From: Bacteroidota bacterium
GTDB lineage: Bacteria > Bacteroidota > Bacteroidia > Chitinophagales > Chitinophagaceae
Reading direction: 5' to 3'
DNA: 13,679 nt
Assembly: GCA_028877005.1 (NCBI GenBank)
Contig: JAGWPI010000125.1
Coordinates: forward strand, 1 to 13,679
The translations under genes and the position numbers were made by a program. Under the pieces are notes generated by a model that was not told the DNA's origin, ran no database searches, and saw only the letters and a program-made list of their open reading frames with translations. Shown here piece by piece: positions 7,851 through 13,679 of the stretch (positions are counted from its first letter, which is position 1; each line of letters begins with the position of its first letter).

Positions 7851-7898
7851 GGCCAATTTTGCTAGCACAAGCACACCAAAAGGATTGGTCAAATTTTT
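7851..7898 (+). terminator. Possible weak terminator/attenuator hairpin in the kbl leader
   Basis: GGCCAAT (7851-7857) can pair with ATTGGTC (7884-7890), giving 7 bp with one G-U pair, a 26-nt loop, and AAATTTTT directly after (7891-7898). The long loop and low GC make it a weak candidate. If real, RNA from the distal promoter would end as a transcript of about 90 nt. Confidence 0.3.
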
Positions 7899-7970
7899 CC
7901 ATTTATACCAATAAGGGTTCGGGATAAAAAGCTAATGTATACAAATGCCTTAGTTGCCATTGGCTTTCCC

Positions 7971-7978
7971 TACCTTTG
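7971..7978 (+). promoter_or_regulatory. Start-proximal promoter core (P2) of kbl
   Basis: TACCTTTG fits TAnnTTTG and ends 20 nt before the kbl ATG, the same distance as in front of mqnC, within the shared sequence CCCTACCTTTGT(C/T)AC. A -33 TTG at the usual distance is lacking: the nearest one upstream (7954-7956) leaves only 14 nt. It may therefore be weaker or need an activator. Confidence 0.5.
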
Positions 7979-7998
7979 TCACCTTAAAAAAATGCACC

Positions 7999-9186
7999 AT
8001 GAACGAACCTTTTGTTGCCCGTATACAGCAGGAGTTAACTGCGATAGCCGAAGCGGGCTTAATGAAGAAAGAACGCATTATTACCAGCGAGCAAGGCGCT
8101 GAAATTATGGTAAATGGACAAAAAGTATTAAACTTTTGTGCCAATAATTATTTGGGTTTATCGGCCCACCCTAAAGTAATAGAAGCGGCACATAAAGCTA
8201 TTGACACGCATGGATATGGCATGAGTAGTGTACGTTTTATTTGTGGCACACAGGATATACACAAAGAACTGGAAACAAAAATTGCCCAATTTTTGGGAAC
8301 AGAAGATACCATTTTATATGCAGCTGCTTTTGATGCCAATGGCGGGGTATTTGAGCCTTTATTTAATGAAGAAGATGCCATTATTAGTGATGCATTGAAC
8401 CATGCTTCTATTATTGATGGTGTGCGACTTTGTAAGGCACAAAGGTTTAGGTATGAGCATAATAATATGGCCGATTTAGAAATACAACTGCAAAAGGTGG
8501 CCGGTTGCCGTAACCGTATTATTGTTACCGATGGCAGTTTTAGCATGGATGGCACTATTGCGCAATTAGATAAAATTTGTGATTTAGCCGATCAATACAA
8601 TGCCATTGTAATGGTAGATGAATGTCATTCATCCGGATTTTTAGGCAAAACAGGCAGGGGCACCCATGAATACCGTGGGGTAATGGGCCGTGTGGATATT
8701 ATTACCGGTACATTGGGAAAAGCATTGGGCGGTGCCAGTGGGGGTTTTACGAGTGGCCGTAAAGCAATAATAGAAATGTTAAGGCAACGGTCTCGCCCCT
8801 ATTTATTCTCCAATACTTTAGCGCCTAGTATTGTTGGCGCCAGTATTGCCGTATTAGACATGTTAACCGAAACCACTGCTTTACGCGATAAACTGGAATA
8901 CAATACCCGCTATTTTAGAACCAAAATGACGGAAGCAGGTTTCGACATTAAGCCCGGAGAACATCCTATTGTTCCAATTATGTTGTATGATGCGGTATTG
9001 GCGCAACAATTTGCCGCTGCCTTATTAGAAGAAGGTGTGTATGTTATTGGATTCTTCTTTCCTGTAGTGCCAAAAGGCCAAGCCAGGATAAGGGTACAAT
9101 TAAGTGCCGCACATGAACAACAACATTTAGACCATGCCATTCAGGCTTTTATTAAAGTGGGTAAAAAATTAAATGTATTAAAATAA
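7999..9186 (+). CDS. kbl: Glycine C-acetyltransferase (2-amino-3-ketobutyrate CoA ligase)
   Basis: Kbl is a PLP enzyme of the alpha-oxoamine synthase family. With threonine dehydrogenase it converts threonine, via 2-amino-3-ketobutyrate and CoA, to glycine and acetyl-CoA; it acts in the cytoplasm. The 395-residue protein has the Kbl-typical blocks FICGTQDIHKELE and FDANGGVFEPLFNEEDAIISDALNHASIIDGVRLCKA, the PLP-contact VDECHSSGFLGKTGRGT, and TGTLGKALGG with Lys241 as the Schiff-base lysine (Lys244 in E. coli Kbl). These blocks separate it from BioF, HemA and serine palmitoyltransferase. The ATG at 7999 is chosen; a TTG 15 codons upstream would place the promoter core inside the gene. No threonine dehydrogenase gene lies nearby. 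The next gene starts 5 bp after the stop, so the two are probably cotranscribed. Confidence 0.94.
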   Translation: MNEPFVARIQQELTAIAEAGLMKKERIITSEQGAEIMVNGQKVLNFCANNYLGLSAHPKVIEAAHKAIDTHGYGMSSVRFICGTQDIHKELETKIAQFLGTEDTILYAAAFDANGGVFEPLFNEEDAIISDALNHASIIDGVRLCKAQRFRYEHNNMADLEIQLQKVAGCRNRIIVTDGSFSMDGTIAQLDKICDLADQYNAIVMVDECHSSGFLGKTGRGTHEYRGVMGRVDIITGTLGKALGGASGGFTSGRKAIIEMLRQRSRPYLFSNTLAPSIVGASIAVLDMLTETTALRDKLEYNTRYFRTKMTEAGFDIKPGEHPIVPIMLYDAVLAQQFAAALLEEGVYVIGFFFPVVPKGQARIRVQLSAAHEQQHLDHAIQAFIKVGKKLNVLK

Positions 9187-9191
9187 AACAT

Positions 9192-10064
9192 ATGCAATTT
9201 GTTCGTCATTGGCTTACCCGGCAGGCGGTTTACGCTTTTGTAAAAATTAGCTTTTGGGTTATTATATCCGGCTTGTTTATGGCCGGTTGCGATACCAATA
9301 ATATTGAAGAGGATGCATCGCTGGGAAACTATTTTACGCAGCAACAAGTAACAGGTAGTTTTGCATTATTAGACAATGGTAGGGGTAGTTTTACCATGTA
9401 TCATTTAAAAAGATACAAGGATTCGGCCTATCAGCCGGCTGCTACCTTTAATATTGTAAATGCATTAGTGGGCTTACAAGTGGGCACCATTGCCAATGAA
9501 AGGATGACGATACCCTGGGATGGACAGATTAGAAAATATGCCAATGGCGATACCGCTGCTGCTTGGAATAAAACCCTTTCGTTTGATACTGCCTTCAGCA
9601 CCAATGCCATCCCGTATTTTCAGGAAATTGCCAGAAGAACGGGTAAAGAAAAATTGCAGTATTGGTTAGATAGTTTACATTATGGCAACCACCAAATTGG
9701 GAATAGCGTAGATAGTTTTTGGATGAATAATACACTAACCATTAGTGCCGACGAACAGTTGGGTTTAATAAAACGGCTATATTTTGGACAGCTGCCCTTT
9801 GATAAAACTTGGCAAATACTTGTAAAAAAATTATTAATAAAACAAAGTAATGCCAACTACCAATTGGCCTATATTAATGGAGAAGGTATTTTACCTAACC
9901 AAAACAGCATTGGTTGGGTATTGGGTTGGGTAGAAGAAAATAAGCACCCTTATTTCTTTGTTTTGAACATAGAAGGTGCCGCTAATAAGCCTTTACAAAA
10001 TACCGGCCCGGCAATGGCGCAAGGTATTTTAACCCAACTTGGATTTTTGAAAGGCAAGAAATAG
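9192..10064 (+). CDS. Lipoprotein with class D beta-lactamase-like domain lacking all catalytic residues
   Basis: A 290-residue protein with an N-terminal hydrophobic segment and a lipobox-like FMAGC (Cys33), so probably a lipoprotein facing the periplasm. Residues about 53-285 follow the class D (OXA) beta-lactamase/penicillin-binding plan: TGSFALLDN..., YQPAATFNIVNALVGL (80-95), WDGQIR (109-114), NAIPYFQEIARRTG (138-151), YGN (164-166), SVDSFW (172-177), ISADEQLGLIKRLYFGQLPF (184-203), and IGWVLGWVEENKHPYFFVLN (240-259). By comparison with the S-T-F-K motif of OXA enzymes, the nucleophile Ser is Ala84 and the carboxylated Lys is Asn87. The Ser of the S-x-V motif is Asn138 and K-T-G reads I-N-G (228-230). 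The scaffold is retained but the active site is gone, and the frame is fully intact. Beta-lactamase or transpeptidase activity is therefore not expected; a binding or structural role is inferred. It follows kbl by 5 bp and precedes batB by 58 bp. Confidence 0.8.
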   Translation: MQFVRHWLTRQAVYAFVKISFWVIISGLFMAGCDTNNIEEDASLGNYFTQQQVTGSFALLDNGRGSFTMYHLKRYKDSAYQPAATFNIVNALVGLQVGTIANERMTIPWDGQIRKYANGDTAAAWNKTLSFDTAFSTNAIPYFQEIARRTGKEKLQYWLDSLHYGNHQIGNSVDSFWMNNTLTISADEQLGLIKRLYFGQLPFDKTWQILVKKLLIKQSNANYQLAYINGEGILPNQNSIGWVLGWVEENKHPYFFVLNIEGAANKPLQNTGPAMAQGILTQLGFLKGKK

Positions 10065-10122
10065 TGCCAACTATCCATAATTTAGTTTTTCCTTTTTAAT
10101 AGTAACCTGTAGCTTGCAGCAC

Positions 10123-11178
10123 ATGGTACATTTTAGTCAACAACAACATTTATGGGCACTAACACTGCTTATTCCGTTAGCAATTGCTTATGTGTTTGCT
10201 ATACGGTACAAGCGCCGTATTAGAAAAATGTTGGGTAATACCCAATTGGTGCAACAACTAACCAATAATTATCTACCCAAAAGGTATGGATTAAAAATGG
10301 TGCTTTTATTGTTGGCTATTGTTTTATTAGTATTGGCATGGGCCAATCTGCGAAAACCTTTATTAGAAAAAGGAGGTAAAGGCAATGGTATAGATGTAAT
10401 GCTGGTTTTAGATGTTAGTAAAAGTATGCTTAGTCAGGATGTACCACCCAGTCGTTTAGATAAAGCAAAAACCTTTTTAAATGCATTAACGCCTGCAATA
10501 GAACACAACCGCATAGGCTTAGTTATTTTTGCAGGGGAGGCTTATTTGCAAATGCCATTAACACCCGATGCCGTTGCCACAAAATTATTTATAGACAACG
10601 CATCGCCCGATTTGGCGCCTATACAAGGCACCAATATTGGTGCAGCCCTTAGATTAGCCGATGCTTCGTTAGATGATAAAGAAAAAAAATATAAAGCCAT
10701 TGTATTGGTTACCGATGGAGAAGATTTAGATGCAGGTGCTAAAGCGGCCGCTGAAAAACTAGCAGAAAATGGCACGGTTTTATACACTGTTGGGGTGGGA
10801 ACAGACGGTGGTGCCCCTATTATGGAGAATGGTTCTTATAAAAAAGATGCCAATGGTAAAACAGTGATTTCAAAATTAGATGCCCCACTATTGCAACAAT
10901 TAGCCGCAGAAACAGAAGGAAAGTATTATTTTTTAGATGATACCAATCAAATAGCTAATACAATTGCTGCTCAACTTAATAATATGCAAACCAAACCATT
11001 GAATAACAATGGCGGTTATAGAGACTATACATTATATTATGGGCTATTCTTATCACTAGCATTTGTATTACTTTTACTGGATATATTAATTGCTGAGAAG
11101 AAAAAAGGCAAAACGGTTATTGGTTATTTACAATCCCATCAATCAGAAAAAAAGAGTAACCAACCAGTACATATGTAA
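10123..11178 (+). CDS. batB: BatB-like membrane protein with von Willebrand factor A domain
   Basis: A 351-residue inner-membrane protein of the Bat (Bacteroides aerotolerance) group. Two membrane helices lie near the N-terminus (about 10-27 and 57-73), followed by a periplasmic or membrane-adjacent VWA domain (about 88-285) and a last helix (about 302-321). The MIDAS metal site is complete: D97-V-S99-K-S101 (LVLDVSKSM), the Thr in PIQGTNIGAAL, and the TDGED loop. Metal-dependent VWA domains of this type bind protein partners, and Bat proteins work with MoxR AAA ATPases; their exact role in oxidative stress or envelope maturation is unsettled. The ATG at 10123 is preferred over a TTG three codons upstream. 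The batC-like gene begins 2 bp after the stop. Which of batA or batB it is cannot be proven, but the following TPR gene favours batB. No moxR, DUF58, batD or batE gene is in this window. Confidence 0.83.
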   Translation: MVHFSQQQHLWALTLLIPLAIAYVFAIRYKRRIRKMLGNTQLVQQLTNNYLPKRYGLKMVLLLLAIVLLVLAWANLRKPLLEKGGKGNGIDVMLVLDVSKSMLSQDVPPSRLDKAKTFLNALTPAIEHNRIGLVIFAGEAYLQMPLTPDAVATKLFIDNASPDLAPIQGTNIGAALRLADASLDDKEKKYKAIVLVTDGEDLDAGAKAAAEKLAENGTVLYTVGVGTDGGAPIMENGSYKKDANGKTVISKLDAPLLQQLAAETEGKYYFLDDTNQIANTIAAQLNNMQTKPLNNNGGYRDYTLYYGLFLSLAFVLLLLDILIAEKKKGKTVIGYLQSHQSEKKSNQPVHM

Positions 11179-11180
11179 CC

Positions 11181-11768
11181 ATGAAAATAATTTTTACCAT
11201 ATTAACCGGCATGTTACTGTTTTTGCAAGCTGCTGCGCAAAATAAACAGGATGATGCACTGCTGTATAAAGCCAATTTATTATACCAATCTGGCAACTAT
11301 ACTGCGGCACAGGAATTATATGATAAAGTGTTAGAACACAATCCCAATAACAGCATTGCTTTATTTAATAAGGCCAATGCTTTGCAACAACAAAAAAATT
11401 ATGAAGCAGCAGCCAAGCAATTTCAACAAGCTGCTTTAGCAAGCAATAATCCTACTTTAAAAGCAAAGGCTTTATATAATTCAGGGGTGGCGGCCATCAA
11501 ACAACAACAATTGAATGATGCCATTAATGCATTTAAAGAAAGTTTATTAATTAATCCGAATAATGACTCATCACGCAACAATTTACAAAAAGCCTTAAAT
11601 GAACAAAAAAAGAATGAACAGCAAAACAAACAACAAAAACCAAACAAAAATCCCTTAAACAAACAACAGGCAGATAACTTACTGAATCAACTGCGCCAAC
11701 AGGAAAAAGAATTACAGCAATACGAAAAACAAAAAATAAAACCTGTAAATACGGAAAAAGATTGGTAA
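11181..11768 (+). CDS. batC: BatC-like TPR protein, exported
   Basis: A 195-residue protein with a signal peptide (MKIIFTILTGMLLFLQAAAQ, cleavage near residue 19-20). About three tetratricopeptide repeats follow, at roughly 24-57, 58-90 and 91-129, with typical small/large packing residues (LYKANLLYQSGNYTAAQELYDKVLEHNPNN and the two units after it). Residues 130-165 are a low-complexity K/Q/N linker, followed by ADNLLNQLRQQEKELQQYEKQK, a helical end typical of BatC proteins. BatC is thought to act as a periplasmic scaffold for the Bat VWA proteins. It starts 2 bp after the batB-like gene, so the two are translationally close and surely one operon. No independent promoter is visible. The low-complexity tail is not evidence of foreign DNA, since its codon use matches the neighbours. 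Confidence 0.8.
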   Translation: MKIIFTILTGMLLFLQAAAQNKQDDALLYKANLLYQSGNYTAAQELYDKVLEHNPNNSIALFNKANALQQQKNYEAAAKQFQQAALASNNPTLKAKALYNSGVAAIKQQQLNDAINAFKESLLINPNNDSSRNNLQKALNEQKKNEQQNKQQKPNKNPLNKQQADNLLNQLRQQEKELQQYEKQKIKPVNTEKDW

Positions 11769-11820
11769 CAACTTTTGGTACAACAATTTGTTTTTTATAA
11801 CAGGTAATAAAATATTTATT

Positions 11821-13679
11821 ATGCAACTTTATTGTAACAGTTTAACCCAATACGGTCGTTTAAAAACAAGGGAAGTAAAAATTGGAGATTTGTTATTGGG
11901 TAACGGGCATCCTATTCGCATACAAACAATGACGACTACCAATACAATGGATACTATAGCTACAGTAGAACAAGCTATTCGTTGTATTGAAGCAGGAGCA
12001 GAATTGGTGAGAATTACCGCACCTTCTAAAAATGAAGCAGAAAATTTACTGAATATCAAAAATGAATTACGTAAACGAGGTTACACCACCCCACTGGTTG
12101 CCGATATTCATTTTACACCTAATGCAGCAGAAATAGCTGCTAAAATTGTAGAAAAAGTTCGTATTAACCCGGGCAATTATGTTGATAAAAAGAAATTTGA
12201 ACAACTTGAATACACCGATGCAGAATATGCGGAAGAAATAGAACGAATTCGTGAAAGATTTACACCACTAGTTAATATTTGTAAGGAATATGGTACCGCC
12301 ATGCGCATTGGCACCAATCATGGTTCATTAAGCGATAGAATTATGAGCCGCTATGGCGATACACCTATTGGCATGGTAGAAAGTGCGATGGAGTTTTTAA
12401 GGATAGCCCGAAGTGTAAACTACCACAATATTGTATTGAGTATGAAATCGAGTAATCCACAAGTAATGGTGCAGGCTTACCGATTATTGATACAACAAAT
12501 GATGGCAGAGTTTGATGAATGTTACCCTTTACACTTGGGCGTTACTGAAGCCGGTGATGGTGAAGATGGACGTATGAAAAGTGCTGCGGGAATTGGTACT
12601 TTATTAGAAGATGGCATAGGCGATACTATTAGAGTTTCATTAACCGAAGACCCTGAATTTGAAATACCTGTTTGTCGCGATTTGGTGAAACGCTATACGG
12701 ATAATGTTAGTACCAAAAATACTATTCCCGCCGTTACCACTATTCCTTATAATCCTTTTCAATATAAACGGAGGAATAGTTTTAATGTAATGAATGTGGG
12801 AAGCCAACATGTGCCTGTTGTAATTGCCGATTTTAGTAAAATGGATTCTATAACGCCAGAGCATTTATGTAGTATTGGTTATACGTATGATGCAAAAACC
12901 GACAAATGGAATATTAGTGATGCTGCTGCCGATTATATTTTTACAGGACACCAGCTATTAAACTTTGAACTACCAGGTACTTTACAGGTTATTTGTTATC
13001 CAGCTACCTGGGCATTAGCCAATGATAAAAACAAGTATCATCCTGTATTTAGCGGTTCCGGTTATTTACAGGCAAAGAAGAGAGATGCTCATATAAATTT
13101 TGTATTAATTGATTGTTTTAGTGATGACACTTCAATAAATGATTATACCTATTTAACTGAACTAGAAAATGACCCATCGGTGGTATTGTGCTTAACTAGC
13201 AAAAATGAGCACACAATGCCAGCCTTACGCAGAATGGCAATAGAATTAATGAACAGAAATATTTCAAATCCAATTATACTGAATATTAACAGTCAATGGA
13301 ATACCGTTGATGAACATTTAATTCATTATGCCACTACAGCCGGTGCACTTTTATTAGATGGTATGGGTGACGGACTATGGTTGGAAATAGAACAACAACA
13401 ATATAATAATTTAGCACAAAACAACACAGCTGCCAGTGGCAGAAATTATGTTCAAAATACCAGCGTAGAAGCCTTTTTAAATAATACAGCATTTGGGATT
13501 TTACAAGCCACCCGTTGCAGAATTTCTAAAACAGAGTACATATCTTGTCCTAGTTGCGGCCGAACACTATTTGATTTACAGGAAACTACCGCACAAATAA
13601 GAGCTAAAACGCACCACTTAAAAGGTGTAAAAATAGCTATTATGGGTTGTATTGTAAATGGCCCCGGAGAAATGGCCGA
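11821..13679 (+). CDS. ispG: 4-hydroxy-3-methylbut-2-enyl diphosphate synthase IspG, three-domain type (cut by window end)
   Basis: IspG (GcpE) is the iron-sulfur enzyme that reductively converts MEcPP to HMBPP in the MEP isoprenoid pathway. The frame is open from the ATG at 11821 to the window end (619 full codons) with no stop. The N-terminal TIM barrel carries GHPIRIQTMTTTNTMDT, ADIHFTPNAAEIAA, KVRINPGNY, MRIGTNHGSLSDRIMSRYGD and LHLGVTEAGDGEDGRMKSAAGIG. A long insert (about residues 290-540) separates it from the C-terminal [4Fe-4S] domain, marked by SCPSCGR (Cys576, Cys579) and GCIVNGPGE (Cys610 and the following Glu). This large form is known from plants, Chlamydia and Bacteroidota; the E. 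coli type lacks the insert. Only the last residues are missing. It starts 52 bp after batC; that gap is AT-rich with no clear promoter box, so read-through from the bat genes is possible. Confidence 0.94.
   Translation, partial: MQLYCNSLTQYGRLKTREVKIGDLLLGNGHPIRIQTMTTTNTMDTIATVEQAIRCIEAGAELVRITAPSKNEAENLLNIKNELRKRGYTTPLVADIHFTPNAAEIAAKIVEKVRINPGNYVDKKKFEQLEYTDAEYAEEIERIRERFTPLVNICKEYGTAMRIGTNHGSLSDRIMSRYGDTPIGMVESAMEFLRIARSVNYHNIVLSMKSSNPQVMVQAYRLLIQQMMAEFDECYPLHLGVTEAGDGEDGRMKSAAGIGTLLEDGIGDTIRVSLTEDPEFEIPVCRDLVKRYTDNVSTKNTIPAVTTIPYNPFQYKRRNSFNVMNVGSQHVPVVIADFSKMDSITPEHLCSIGYTYDAKTDKWNISDAAADYIFTGHQLLNFELPGTLQVICYPATWALANDKNKYHPVFSGSGYLQAKKRDAHINFVLIDCFSDDTSINDYTYLTELENDPSVVLCLTSKNEHTMPALRRMAIELMNRNISNPIILNINSQWNTVDEHLIHYATTAGALLLDGMGDGLWLEIEQQQYNNLAQNNTAASGRNYVQNTSVEAFLNNTAFGILQATRCRISKTEYISCPSCGRTLFDLQETTAQIRAKTHHLKGVKIAIMGCIVNGPGEMA

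Larger units (their letters stand above)
7620..7998. other. Divergent intergenic control region between permease and kbl
   Basis: This 379-bp stretch has no convincing protein gene. It holds a strong consensus promoter pointing right (7769-7800), a hairpin with a T-run (7851-7898) and a second, start-proximal promoter core (7971-7978), all on the plus strand. The permease-proximal part (7620-7740) shows no recognisable promoter; TTAATTTAG-like and TAATATTG boxes there match the -7 consensus poorly and lack a -33 partner. A 12-codon open frame at 7801-7839 begins directly after the -7 box and would not be within the transcript. Confidence 0.6.

Noticed and set aside
7954..7998. Upstream TTG start extending Kbl by 15 residues
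   Set aside because: The extension overlaps the TACCTTTG promoter core and is not part of the Kbl family; the ATG at 7999 gives the expected length.
8148..8555. 135-codon minus-strand open frame inside kbl
   Set aside because: It is antisense to highly conserved Kbl motifs; the composition is that of a shadow frame.
9192..10064. Functional OXA-type beta-lactamase resistance gene
   Set aside because: The Ser and Lys of S-x-x-K, the S-x-V Ser and the KTG Lys and Thr are all absent by eye alignment, so hydrolysis of beta-lactams is not expected.

Overview
The window looks like ordinary chromosome from a Bacteroidota bacterium, most likely of the Chitinophagaceae (Sediminibacterium/Hydrotalea-like). 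This is judged from protein style, an AT-leaning base composition, almost no Shine-Dalgarno sequences, and promoters of the Bacteroidota type (TTG/TTTG, about 20-22 nt, TAnnTTTG). No tRNA, rRNA, CRISPR array, insertion sequence or phage gene cluster was seen. The taxonomic call is an inference.

Layout. Bases 1-699 (+) hold the C-terminal part of the adenine glycosylase MutY. Facing it on the minus strand is a block: a small four-helix membrane protein of the 'phage holin 4_2' family (760-1110), then two M16 zinc-peptidase-like genes joined by a 4-bp overlap (1121-3639), one with an intact HxxEH site and one without. A secreted two-lobed aspartyl protease with a PDZ domain follows upstream (3732-4949). 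A divergent intergenic region leads to mqnC (5168-6292, +), a radical SAM enzyme of the futalosine route to menaquinone. Its terminator overlaps the end of the converging APC-family amino acid permease (6315-7619, -).

After a 379-bp divergent control region comes a plus-strand run to the window edge: kbl (glycine C-acetyltransferase), a lipoprotein with a class D beta-lactamase fold, a BatB-like von Willebrand A membrane protein, a BatC-like TPR protein, and ispG (MEP isoprenoid pathway, three-domain type, cut by the window end). Gaps of 5, 58, 2 and 52 bp allow one long transcript, although internal promoters cannot be excluded.

The most notable item is the lipoprotein at 9192-10064. It keeps the structural signatures of class D beta-lactamases (WDG, YGN, FW, GWVxGWVE-like strand), but the catalytic serine, the carboxylated lysine, the second serine and the KTG lysine are all replaced. 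It therefore looks like a non-enzymatic descendant of the penicillin-recognising fold, sitting directly behind kbl and just ahead of a minimal batB-batC pair. Smaller points of interest are the active/inactive M16 pair, the two-lobed protease-PDZ fusion, matched promoter cores exactly 20 nt ahead of mqnC and kbl, a terminator that contains another gene's stop codon, and a possible small leader RNA or attenuator upstream of kbl.
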